Positions 46,184 through 56,227 of a stretch of 64,000 nt of DNA are shown in pieces (within the stretch, counting starts at the first letter, position 1; every line of letters starts with the position of its first letter). The notes under the pieces are model-generated. The model was not told where the DNA came from. It ran no database searches and worked only from the letters and a program-made list of their open reading frames with translations. Source of the DNA: CAVRCA01 sp963719345. GTDB lineage: Bacteria > Pseudomonadota > Alphaproteobacteria > Acetobacterales > Acetobacteraceae. Position numbers and translations under genes: made by a program. Where the stretch lies: contig CAVRCA010000001.1 of assembly GCA_963719345.1 (NCBI GenBank), positions 1,240,001-1,304,000 of the forward strand, in the 5' to 3' direction.

Positions 46184-46822
46184 ATGATCAACGACACCGA
46201 CCACACCGATCTCTCTCCCGGTCCTCTGTCGCCCGGTGCTGCGCCGACCGGCGCCGGCCGCTCGGCGACGGAGATGGCGGGCACGCCCGAGCAGCTCATG
46301 CAGGCGGCCACCACCCGGATCGCCGAGCTGGAGACGGAGCTGTCGGAGATGCGGGACCGCTGGATGCGATCGGAGGCCGAGATGGCCAACGTGCGGGCCC
46401 GCGCCAAGCGTGACGTGGACGAGACGCGCCAGTACGCCGTCCAGAAGTTCGCGACCGACGTGGTGGAAGCGGCCGAGAACATCCGCCGCGGGCTCGACAG
46501 CCTGCCTCCCGCGCAACCCGGGGAACCGGAGATCGTCGGCAGCCTGCGTGAAGGGTTTGCCGGCGTCGAGCGCAGCTTTCTCAGCCTGCTGGAGCGCAAC
46601 GGGATCAAGCGCGAGGACCCTTCGGGTTCGGCGTTCGACCCCAACCTGCACCAGGCGATGGGCGAGCAGGAGAGCACGCAACATCCGCCGGGGACGGTCG
46701 TCCAGGCCTGGACGCCGGCTTGGACCCTGAACGGACGGCTGCTTCGCCCGGCCATGGTCGTGGTGGCCAAGCCGCCGGCCGCCGGCGCCGGCACGGCAAC
46801 CCGGTTCAACCAGACGGCCTGA
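46184..46822 (+). CDS. grpE: Nucleotide exchange factor GrpE
   Basis: 212 residues. The N-terminal region (1-45) is low in structure and acidic. A long coiled coil runs about 45-100 (RIAELETELSEMRDRWMRSE, then AEMANVRARAKRDVDETRQY). The C-terminal beta domain has the conserved FDPNLHQAMGEQES and TVVQAWTPAWTLNGRLLRPA. GrpE dimers eject ADP from DnaK. The ATG at 46184 is preferred over TTG at 46172. Gene order grpE-dnaK-dnaJ is conserved. Confidence 0.97.
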   Translation: MINDTDHTDLSPGPLSPGAAPTGAGRSATEMAGTPEQLMQAATTRIAELETELSEMRDRWMRSEAEMANVRARAKRDVDETRQYAVQKFATDVVEAAENIRRGLDSLPPAQPGEPEIVGSLREGFAGVERSFLSLLERNGIKREDPSGSAFDPNLHQAMGEQESTQHPPGTVVQAWTPAWTLNGRLLRPAMVVVAKPPAAGAGTATRFNQTA

Positions 46823-46905
46823 TCGGCCAGACCGGTTTGTCCGACGGTTCGATCTGCCGGACCGACCGGTCAGACCGCCCGCCGCTGATAAACCTGCACG
46901 CCACC

Positions 46906-46933
46906 CTTGCCCCGGCGTTCGCGTGCGATACAT
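46906..46933 (+). promoter_or_regulatory. Candidate RpoH promoter of dnaK
   Basis: CTTGCCC (46906-46912) and CGATACAT (46926-46933) have a 13-base gap, within the range for sigma-32 promoters. The predicted start is near 46940, giving a leader of about 67 bases before the dnaK ATG. Confidence 0.5.
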
Positions 46934-46952
46934 CTGGTTCAATCCACCGTAG

Positions 46953-46988
46953 GGATGCGAGCGGTGCCTGCTCGGGCTGCACGCATCC
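46953..46988 (+). promoter_or_regulatory. Hairpin in dnaK leader
   Basis: GGATGCG (46953-46959) pairs with CGCATCC (46982-46988), with GAGC/GCTC nested inside. The structure ends seven bases before AAAAGGAG, the ribosome-binding site. A thermosensor or mRNA-stabilising role is possible; the site itself is not sequestered in this stem. Confidence 0.35.
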
Positions 46989-47006
46989 GCTGAAAAGGAG
47001 CCTTAT

Positions 47007-48947
<1,941 letters not shown>

Positions 48948-48974
48948 CAAATTCGGGCGAATCTGGTGAGGTTG

Positions 48975-49011
48975 AATCGCGCCCGCGCTTCTGATGAAGG
49001 CGGGCGCGATT
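48975..49011 (+). terminator. Terminator-like hairpin between dnaK and dnaJ
   Basis: AATCGCGCCCGC (48975-48986) pairs with GCGGGCGCGATT (49000-49011) over twelve base pairs, with CTTC/GAAG extending inside. A short TTTC follows. It may attenuate readthrough so that DnaK exceeds DnaJ. Confidence 0.65.
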
Positions 49012-49101
49012 TCAATTCGGCCTCTCACGGGACATGATCGGAGAGAGGAACCGCCGCGCCGCAGCGCCGAACCGAAGGGCTGATCTGGGTGAACATCTGA
49101 G

Positions 49102-50250
49102 ATGGCTAAGCAGGATTATTACGCCACGCTGGGCGTGGCACGCGAGGCGAACGCGGACGACCTGAAGAAAGCCTACCGCAAGCTCGCGATGCAGTATCAC
49201 CCGGACCGTAACCCGGGCGACGCGAAGGCCGAGGCCCGCTTCAAGGAAGTCAGCGAGGCTTACGACGTCCTGCGGGACGACCAGAAGCGCGCCGCCTACG
49301 ACCGCTTCGGCCACGCGGCGTTCGAGACCAACGGCGGACCAGGCGGCTTTGCCGGCGGCTTCGATTTCTCGGCCGGCGGCGGTCTCGGCGACATTTTCGA
49401 CCAGATGTTCGGCGAGTTCATGGGTGGCAACCGGCGGGGCGGCGGCCGCTCCCGGTCCGGCGCCGATATCCGCCAGGGGGTCGAGATCGACCTTGCGGAG
49501 GCGTTTACCGGAACCAAGACCGACCTGCGCGTGCCGACCCGGGTGACCTGCGAGGCCTGTTCCGGCACCGGCTCGGAGGACAAGGGGAAGGCAGCGGAGA
49601 CCTGCGCCACCTGTGGGGGCGCCGGAAAAGTGCGGGCGCAACAAGGGTTTTTCCTGGTCGAACGCACCTGTCCCACTTGCGGCGGCGCCGGCCGGGTGAT
49701 CCGCAATCCCTGCCGGATCTGCCACGGCGTCGGCACGGTGCAGCGCGAGCGCAGCTTGCAGGTATCGATCCCGGCCGGTGTCGAGGACGGCACCCGCATC
49801 CGGCTCGGCGGCGAAGGTGAGGCCGGCGGCCAGGGTGCGCCGCCGGGCGACCTCTATGTCCATGTCACCATCCGGCCGCACCCCATCTTCCAGCGCGACG
49901 GCGCCAACATCCTGATGCGGGTGCCGCTGCGAATGAGCCAGGCGGCGCTCGGCGGCGACATCGAGGTGCCGGTGATCGACGGCAGCAAGGCGCGCGTGAA
50001 GATCCCGCCCGGGACCCAGACGGGCGACCAGTTCCGCCTGCGCAGCAAAGGGTTTTCCGTGCTGCGCAGCGCCGCGCGCGGCGACATGTACATCCAGGTG
50101 GCCGTCGAGACGCCCCAAAACCTCACGCGCCGGCAGCGCGAGTTGCTGGAACAATTCGAGGCCGAAGCGACCGAAGGCGGCAAGGGCCACCCGGAGCACG
50201 AGGGCTTCTTCGCCAAGGTGAAGGAGTTTTTCGAAGGCCCGCGCGGGTAG
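49102..50250 (+). CDS. dnaJ: Molecular chaperone DnaJ (Hsp40)
   Basis: 382 residues. The J domain (about 5-70) has KLAMQYHPDRNPGD with the HPD motif. A Gly/Phe-rich linker (about 75-110) precedes the zinc-finger domain with four CxxCxGxG repeats (CEACSGTG, CATCGGAG, CPTCGGAG, CRICHGVG). The C-terminal substrate-binding domains end in RQRELLEQFEAEATEGGK. It stimulates the ATPase of DnaK. It lies 154 bases after dnaK with a hairpin between. Confidence 0.98.
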   Translation: MAKQDYYATLGVAREANADDLKKAYRKLAMQYHPDRNPGDAKAEARFKEVSEAYDVLRDDQKRAAYDRFGHAAFETNGGPGGFAGGFDFSAGGGLGDIFDQMFGEFMGGNRRGGGRSRSGADIRQGVEIDLAEAFTGTKTDLRVPTRVTCEACSGTGSEDKGKAAETCATCGGAGKVRAQQGFFLVERTCPTCGGAGRVIRNPCRICHGVGTVQRERSLQVSIPAGVEDGTRIRLGGEGEAGGQGAPPGDLYVHVTIRPHPIFQRDGANILMRVPLRMSQAALGGDIEVPVIDGSKARVKIPPGTQTGDQFRLRSKGFSVLRSAARGDMYIQVAVETPQNLTRRQRELLEQFEAEATEGGKGHPEHEGFFAKVKEFFEGPRG

Positions 50251-50320
50251 CTTTCGTTTCCGGTACCGTCGAGGCGGTTGTGGATTGCCCTCAGCCTCGA
50301 AATATGGGATCGGTCACAGA

Positions 50321-50701
50321 ATGAAATGGCTCCTTGCTTGCATTGCAATGCTGTGTGCGGCCTGCGCCGCCGACACGATGAGGAGCTTCGTCGGCCAGGA
50401 CGTGCGCACGGTGGAATTGGATTATGGACCGCCGTTCAATCAGGTCGATATCGGCGACGGCGCAAGGGCGTATCAATGGCGGAGGATCTCGGTCGATACG
50501 ACACCTGCGTCAGCGGTCACGACGACGACACGAGACAAGAAGGGGCGCAAGGTCCAGGAAACTCAATTTACCGGCGGTGATCAGACCGTTACCAAGTGCC
50601 TTTACACGTTCCTGACGCGCTGGAACCCTGACCGCAACGCGTGGATCGTGACCGGCATCAAGGAACCGTCGTTCGATTGTGCGATCGGCGACCTGAGCTG
50701 A
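50321..50701 (+). CDS. Small exported lipoprotein
   Basis: 126 residues. The N terminus MKWLLACIAMLCAACAAD is a signal peptide with lipobox LCAAC (Cys about residue 15). The mature part contains TMRSFVGQDVRTVELDYGPP, a motif seen in small proteins that bind other envelope components (SmpA/BamE-like region possible), then a Cys pair (TKCLYTFL; SFDCAIGD). No firm family. Two in-frame starts lie upstream; the ATG at 50321 gives the signal peptide. Monocistronic, 32 bases before an outer-membrane protein gene on the same strand. Confidence 0.75.
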   Translation: MKWLLACIAMLCAACAADTMRSFVGQDVRTVELDYGPPFNQVDIGDGARAYQWRRISVDTTPASAVTTTTRDKKGRKVQETQFTGGDQTVTKCLYTFLTRWNPDRNAWIVTGIKEPSFDCAIGDLS

Positions 50702-50732
50702 GTCGCAGGTCCGGCATGGTCCGCAGGACCGG

Positions 50733-51584
50733 ATGAAGCTTCCGTTAGGCAGGTCAGCCACGCGAACGATCGCCACGCTCGTCGCAGCCGGTTCGACAAT
50801 CGCCCAGGCGCCAGCGCCTCAGAATACCACTGTCAACGTAAACTATGTCTATGCCGCATCCCTCGGGTTTGGCGGCTATTCCCTCTCCGGGCTCACGGCC
50901 GACGTCTACACGCTCCCTCTCTCCACTACGGTGCCCAACGCATTGCACGATGGCTGGTCGCTCAATCTGCTGCTGCCTCTGCAGCTCGGCGTCTACGACT
51001 TCAAGGCCGACATCAACGGGCAGCGCATCAAGCTCAACCAGCAATCAATATCCGCGGTGCCGGGCGCGGAACTGCAGATTCCGATCACTGACAACGTTGT
51101 CATAAAGCCATTCGCACAGGTCGGCGCGGCGCACGCCTTTGGCACTGACGGAGGAAATCCTGATGCCTGGATCTACCTCGTGGGCATGCGTTCGGTCGCA
51201 CAGTGGCGCGCGGGCGCTTATACGCTGTCTCTGGGCAGCGGCATCATTCACGCCGGCGATCACACGATGGGATCGGGCTTCGCCGAGGACTACACCGCGC
51301 TGCAGATCGGCGGCGAGGTTCGGCGGCCGCTGGGTTTCACGTTCCGCGGCATCGAACCCGATCTCGGTTTGTACGCGGCGCATTACTACTACCCGTCGCC
51401 GCTGCGGTTTGACCGCTTCCTGCAACCGGCGCTCAAGATCGAGAATCAGAACGAGGTCGGCTTCTCCATCGGTTCCGCGAAACCGCTGAACATCCTCTGG
51501 CTCTCGAACCCGCGGATCGGCGCGGGCGTGGTGTTCGGCGGCGGCCTTACCGTCTACCACGTCAATTTCGGCTTCCCGTTCTAG
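50733..51584 (+). CDS. Probable outer-membrane beta-barrel protein
   Basis: 283 residues. A Sec signal (about 1-25: TRTIATLVAAGSTIAQA) is followed by alternating amphipathic strands such as WSLNLLLPLQLGVYDFKADI, AYTLSLGSGIIHAGDHT and FRGIEPDLGLYAAHYYY. The last residue is Phe (HVNFGFPF), the usual signal for BAM-mediated insertion. No specific family is recognised; small monomeric barrels of this kind act as channels or adhesins. It may be co-transcribed with the lipoprotein upstream. Confidence 0.8.
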   Translation: MKLPLGRSATRTIATLVAAGSTIAQAPAPQNTTVNVNYVYAASLGFGGYSLSGLTADVYTLPLSTTVPNALHDGWSLNLLLPLQLGVYDFKADINGQRIKLNQQSISAVPGAELQIPITDNVVIKPFAQVGAAHAFGTDGGNPDAWIYLVGMRSVAQWRAGAYTLSLGSGIIHAGDHTMGSGFAEDYTALQIGGEVRRPLGFTFRGIEPDLGLYAAHYYYPSPLRFDRFLQPALKIENQNEVGFSIGSAKPLNILWLSNPRIGAGVVFGGGLTVYHVNFGFPF

Positions 51585-51608
51585 GCCAGACTTCGGATCT
51601 CACTCGGG

Positions 51609-51950
51609 TCAGGGCAGATCCAGCCTGACCGCCACGGCGGCGCTGGCGATGACCGCAATGTCGTTCCCGTCGTCATCGGGCACATCGAGACCGCCCTTGA
51701 CCACGCGCACCGTCACCACCCCGTGCGGCAGCGACGCCTGCACCGCCGCGGCATCGACCTTGTCCGGTTGCTGCACTCCGATCGTGACCTCGACCTGCAT
51801 GTCAGCGGCCGGGACCTTCAGGCTCCGCAGCATGCTGAGGGAGCTGTGGTGCAGCGCGTCCTGCACCGCCCGCAGCGCCGCCTTGGTGTAATCGCCGCCG
51901 TGCAGGTCGTTGCCGGTGCCAAGCTCCAGGATCACGCGCTTCAGCGCCAT
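51609..51950 (-). CDS. Lin0512 family protein, copy 1
   Basis: 113 residues. ELGTGNDLHGGDYTKAALRA and VTIGVQQPDKVDAAAVQASL are the family core. Proteins of this small conserved family (Lin0512/TIGR02058) have no known function; they are predicted alpha/beta ring-like oligomers. It lies 11 bases after the second copy, with which it shares about half its residues. Co-oriented with the PLP decarboxylase upstream. Confidence 0.85.
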   Translation of the reverse strand: MALKRVILELGTGNDLHGGDYTKAALRAVQDALHHSSLSMLRSLKVPAADMQVEVTIGVQQPDKVDAAAVQASLPHGVVTVRVVKGGLDVPDDDGNDIAVIASAAVAVRLDLP

Positions 51951-51961
51951 GGGTCTCGCTC

Positions 51962-52303
51962 CTAACCGATCGGGAGCCGGACGATCGCCGCCGCCTGTGC
52001 GATGACGGTGGAATCGGTTCCGGCGTCGTTGCCGATCTCCAGCCCGCCCTCGACAACGCGCACCGTGCCGGTGCCGTGCGGCAACACTGCCAGCACCGCG
52101 TCATGGTCGACCCGGTCGGGCCGTGGGACGCCGATGACGACCTCGACCTGCATCGCATCGGTCGGCAGCCCGACCACGTCGGCGATGCTCAGCGAGTTGT
52201 GCCAGAGCGCGTCGCGCAGGGCGCGCACCGCCGCCTTGGTATAGTCCGCGCCCCGGATATCGGTTCCCATCCCGATCTCCAACGCCATCCGCTTCAGTGC
52301 CAT
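51962..52303 (-). CDS. Lin0512 family protein, copy 2
   Basis: 113 residues, same length as copy 1. EIGMGTDIRGADYTKAAVRA and VVIGVPRPDRVDHDAVLAVL align with copy 1 over the whole length. The ATG at 52303 is used; the frame stays open to 52501. It lies 22 bases after the PLP decarboxylase stop. The two copies probably form a heteromer of unknown role. Confidence 0.85.
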   Translation of the reverse strand: MALKRMALEIGMGTDIRGADYTKAAVRALRDALWHNSLSIADVVGLPTDAMQVEVVIGVPRPDRVDHDAVLAVLPHGTGTVRVVEGGLEIGNDAGTDSTVIAQAAAIVRLPIG

Positions 52304-52325
52304 CGCCGCCTCGCCCACCACCAGG

Positions 52326-53765
52326 TCACAGGATAGCCCGCCTGGCGCCAGCCTGCAGTACGCCGTCCACCAATGCCTCCACGTCCTCCTCCCGCGTGCG
52401 GTGGTTGACGATGGCCGCGCGGATCGCGAGGCGTCCGCCCAAAATCGTCGTTGACGGGGCCGCGATGCCGGCCTCCTGCAAGTCCGCGACGATCTCGGCA
52501 TTCAATCGGTCGAGATCGCCGTCGGCTCCGATGAAGCGGAAGCAGACGATGTTCAGCGCCACCGGAGCGAGCCGTTCCAGCTGCGGCTCCGCGTCCACCC
52601 GGGCCGCCAGCGCTTGCGCGAGGTCGCAGCATTGCTCGACCACCCGGCCCAGGCGATCGGCGCCGTAGACCCGCAGCGTCATCCAGACTTTCAGTGCCCG
52701 GAACCCCCGCGAGAGATCAGGGCCGAGGTCGCACGGCCAGGGATGACCACCCGCGAGCCCCCTTCTCTCACGCCGCAGGTAGTCGGCAGGTGCGGCGAAG
52801 GCAGCCAGGTGGGCGGCGGGATCGCGCACGAGGACGCACCCCGCGTCGTACGGGACCTGCGCCCATTTGTGGAAATCGAACGCCACGGAATCCGCCTGCT
52901 CGATCCCAGCGAGCCGCGGCTGCAGCCTCGGTGACAACGCGGCGAGGGCGCCGAACGCGGCGTCGACGTGCAGCCACAGCGCGTGTTCCCGGGCAAACGC
53001 AGCAAGAGCAGCCAAGTCATCGATCGCACCGATGTTCACGCTTCCTGCGGTGCCGACGAGCAGGAACGGACGCAGGCCGGATTCGATGTCGCGCGCGACC
53101 GCGTCCGCCAGAGCAGGCAGTCGCACCCGCCCGTTCCCGTCGCATTCGATCAGCCGCAGCGCGTCGGTCCCAAGTCCGGCCATGTCCATGGCGCGTGGCA
53201 CGCAGCCATGCGCGGCGGCGGAGGCGTAGGCGACGAGCGGCGCGCGCTGGAGGCCCACGTGCCGCACGTCGGCGCCGAGGGCCGCGGTGCGCGCGACCAG
53301 GACGGCGATCAGGTTGGCGATCGAGGTGCCTGTCACCAACAGCCCCGAGGTCCGCTCGGGCAGGCCGAGCATTGCGGCGCTCCAGCGGATCACCTGTCGC
53401 TCGATCTCGATGGGCGCATGGTCCCGGCCACCCAGGTTGGCGTTCAGGCCCGCGGCAAGCAAGTCGGCCAGCATTCCCATCGGGTTGCCGCCGCCATGCA
53501 CCCAGCCCATGAAGCGCGGATGAAGGTTGCCGGTCGCGTACGGCGCCACGAGCCGGCGGAAATCCGCATAGACCACATCGGGATCGGCCGGGTCGCGCGG
53601 CAAGGCCTCCGTCAATTCGGCGCGCAGGGCATCGGGCATTTGCTGCCAGACCGGACGCGACCCGATCCCGGCCAGGAAATCGACCATGTCGTCGACCATG
53701 CGATGACCGAGCCGGCGCAGCGCGGTCCAGTCCTCCGGGTCCAGTCCCGCCGACTGGGTGCTCAT
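52326..53765 (-). CDS. Pyridoxal-phosphate-dependent decarboxylase (group II)
   Basis: 479 residues, fold type I. The cofactor Lys is in SVAFDFHKWAQVPYDAGCV, the Asp in LWLHVDAAFGALAALSP, and the substrate/cofactor region in GWVHGGGNPMGMLADLLAAG and LLVTGTSIANLIA. These are features of aromatic-L-amino-acid and glutamate decarboxylase-like enzymes. The substrate is not fixed by sequence. The ATG at 53765 is preferred over an upstream in-frame start. First gene of a unit with the two Lin0512 paralogues, and divergent from rnr. Confidence 0.9.
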   Translation of the reverse strand: MSTQSAGLDPEDWTALRRLGHRMVDDMVDFLAGIGSRPVWQQMPDALRAELTEALPRDPADPDVVYADFRRLVAPYATGNLHPRFMGWVHGGGNPMGMLADLLAAGLNANLGGRDHAPIEIERQVIRWSAAMLGLPERTSGLLVTGTSIANLIAVLVARTAALGADVRHVGLQRAPLVAYASAAAHGCVPRAMDMAGLGTDALRLIECDGNGRVRLPALADAVARDIESGLRPFLLVGTAGSVNIGAIDDLAALAAFAREHALWLHVDAAFGALAALSPRLQPRLAGIEQADSVAFDFHKWAQVPYDAGCVLVRDPAAHLAAFAAPADYLRRERRGLAGGHPWPCDLGPDLSRGFRALKVWMTLRVYGADRLGRVVEQCCDLAQALAARVDAEPQLERLAPVALNIVCFRFIGADGDLDRLNAEIVADLQEAGIAAPSTTILGGRLAIRAAIVNHRTREEDVEALVDGVLQAGARRAIL

Positions 53766-54022
53766 GCGCAGCTCCGATGTTTCCCGCACGTGGTATCAAG
53801 AAGGTTCGGCGCCGTCAGTCTCGCCCGGTCAGTCTCGCCCGGCCAGTCTTGCGCCGCCCGCCTTCGCTTTTGCTTGAGGCCGCTACCCGCTCTCGACAGA
53901 ATGTCGCTTGCCGCAGCGAGGACGGGCGACATCGTGGACCACGAGACCGCCGCACGCGGTTGCCGGATACCCGGCCGGTATGGGCGAGCCACCCGACCGT
54001 GAGGGCGCCGCGGCGCGGCGGG

Positions 54023-56227
54023 GTGACCCGGGAAGGGGCGACCGGTGGCGGGTTGCCGAGTCGCGACGAGCTGCGCCGCTTCATCCGCGACCAAGCCGGA
54101 CGGGTGGGCAAACGGGAGATCGCGCGCGCCTTCGGTCTCGGTCCCGAACACCGAGCCGGGTTGCGGGCCGCGCTGAAGGCGCTCGAGGCCGAAGGAGCGA
54201 CCGAGCCGGCCGGCGCGCGCCGGGTCCGCCCGGCCGGCCGGCTACCCGAGACGATGGTCGTGCGGGTCAGCGGCACCGACCCCGACGGCGACGCGTTGGC
54301 CCAGCCGGTGGGCTGGGAATTTGCGGGGCCGCCGCCACTGATCCTGATGGCACCCGAGCGACGCGGGCAGCCGGCGCTCGCACCGGGTCAGCGGGTCCTC
54401 GCCCGCCTCCGCCCGATCGGTCCCGACCGCTACGAGGGGCGCACCGTCAAGCGTCTCACGGACGAGCCGGGCCGCGTGCTCGGCATATTCCGACCCGACC
54501 CGGATGGGGGACGCCCGGGAGGTGGACGCATCGCGCCCACCGACCGACGGGTGAAAGCGGAATGGGTGGTGCCCCCCGGCGAGGACGGCGGGGCGGCGGC
54601 GGGCGAGATCGTGCTGGCAGCGCCGCTGCCACATCACGGATTGGGACTGAAGCCGGCGCGCGTCCTTGAACGGCTGGGCCGCATGGGCGATGCCCGGTCG
54701 GTCAGCCTGATCTGCATCCGCACGCACGACATCCCCGAGGAGTTTGCCCCGGCCGCGCTGGCCGATGCGGCGCGGGCCAAGGGTGTGGCGCTCGGCCGGC
54801 GGACCGATCTGCGCGACCTCCCGCTCGTCACCATCGACGGCGAGGATGCGCGCGACTTCGACGATGCGGTGTTCGCCGAGCCGGACGGCGCCGGCTTCCG
54901 GCTGATCGTCGCCATCGCCGACGTGGCGCACTACGTCCGCCCGGGCAGCGCCCTCGACCGGGACGCATGGACGCGCGGCAACAGCGTCTACTTTCCCGAC
55001 CGGGTGGTGCCGATGCTGCCCGAGGCGCTGTCGAACGGCTGGTGCAGCCTGCGTCCCGCCGAGGCGCGCGGCTGCCTGTTCGTCGAGATGCGGATCGACG
55101 CCAGGGGCCGCAAGACCGGCCACCGATTCGGCCGCGGCCTGATGCGCAGCGCCGCCCGTCTCACCTACGAGCAGGTTCAGCAGGCGCAGGATGCTGGCGA
55201 CGACCTCGGCCTGCCCCTGCCCGCGCTCTACGGGGCGTTCCGCGCCTTGCTCGCCGCGCGGGTCGAACGCGGCACGCTCGACCTCGACCTGCCGGAACGC
55301 CGGGTCGTGCTCGACGAGGATGGACGCGTGGTGCAGGTCGCGCCCCGGCCGCGCCTCGACAGCCACCGTCTCATCGAGGAGTTCATGGTGCTCGCCAACG
55401 TGGCCGCGGCCGAGGAACTCGAGCGGCTGCGGATCGCCTGCCTCTACCGCGTTCACGCGCCGCCTTCGGACGAAAAGCTCGCCAACCTGCGCGCCTTCCT
55501 GCGCGGCTTCGACATCAATCTGCCACCCGGCAACCAGATCCACCCGCGCGATCTCGACCGCGTGTTGCGGACCGTTGCGGGCACCGAGGCGGCCCCGCTG
55601 GTAAACGAGGTCATGCTGCGCAGCCAGTCGCAGGCCGCCTACAGCCCCGACAACATCGGCCATTTCGGCCTCGCCTTGCCGCGCTACGCCCATTTCACCA
55701 GCCCGATCCGCCGCTACGCGGACCTCGTGGTGCATCGTGCCCTCGTGCGCGGCCTGCGGCTCGGTCCGGACGGGCTAGGCGAGGAGGAAGCGGTGCGGCT
55801 GCCCGACACCGCCGAGCACATCACTGCCACCGAGCGCCGCGCCGCCCTCGCCGAGCGCGATGCGATCGACCGGTATCTCGCCGCCTTCATGGTCGACAAG
55901 GTCGGGGCCATCTTCGAGGCGCGCATTTCCGGGGTGACACGGTTCGGCATTTTTGTCACATGTGTGGTAAATGGGGCGAGCGGGATCGTCCCTCTGTCAT
56001 CGCTGCCGAGCGACTTCTGGATGCACGACGAGAAGGCGCAGACGCTCACTGGTCGCCGCACACGAACGACGTTCCGCCTCGCCCAGGATGTGGAGGTTCG
56101 CCTCGCCGAGGCGAGTCCGGTCACCGGCGGTCTCGTGTTCCACATCATCCCCGGCGGCAGCGCCGCGCCCGGTGTCGGCGCCGACACCTCCGACGAGCGG
56201 CCCGAGCGACGGTCGCGACGCAGGTGA
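54023..56227 (+). CDS. rnr: Ribonuclease R
   Basis: 734 residues from the GTG at 54023; the frame opens at 53777, but the extra N terminus has no homology. Cold-shock/OB domains occupy about 60-230. The RNB catalytic domain (about 260-580) has VTIDGEDARDFDDAVFAEPD with the metal-binding Asp cluster, and HFTSPIRRYADLVVHRAL. The C-terminal S1 domain (GAIFEARISGVTRFGIFV) and a basic tail bind RNA. It degrades structured RNA processively 3'-5'. The stop overlaps the S41 gene start (GTGA). Confidence 0.94.
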   Translation: MTREGATGGGLPSRDELRRFIRDQAGRVGKREIARAFGLGPEHRAGLRAALKALEAEGATEPAGARRVRPAGRLPETMVVRVSGTDPDGDALAQPVGWEFAGPPPLILMAPERRGQPALAPGQRVLARLRPIGPDRYEGRTVKRLTDEPGRVLGIFRPDPDGGRPGGGRIAPTDRRVKAEWVVPPGEDGGAAAGEIVLAAPLPHHGLGLKPARVLERLGRMGDARSVSLICIRTHDIPEEFAPAALADAARAKGVALGRRTDLRDLPLVTIDGEDARDFDDAVFAEPDGAGFRLIVAIADVAHYVRPGSALDRDAWTRGNSVYFPDRVVPMLPEALSNGWCSLRPAEARGCLFVEMRIDARGRKTGHRFGRGLMRSAARLTYEQVQQAQDAGDDLGLPLPALYGAFRALLAARVERGTLDLDLPERRVVLDEDGRVVQVAPRPRLDSHRLIEEFMVLANVAAAEELERLRIACLYRVHAPPSDEKLANLRAFLRGFDINLPPGNQIHPRDLDRVLRTVAGTEAAPLVNEVMLRSQSQAAYSPDNIGHFGLALPRYAHFTSPIRRYADLVVHRALVRGLRLGPDGLGEEEAVRLPDTAEHITATERRAALAERDAIDRYLAAFMVDKVGAIFEARISGVTRFGIFVTCVVNGASGIVPLSSLPSDFWMHDEKAQTLTGRRTRTTFRLAQDVEVRLAEASPVTGGLVFHIIPGGSAAPGVGADTSDERPERRSRRR

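Noticed and set aside
53777..54022. N-terminal extension of RNase R
   Set aside because: 82 Arg-rich codons with no homology, overlapping the promoter region of the divergent decarboxylase. GTG at 54023 begins the family sequence.
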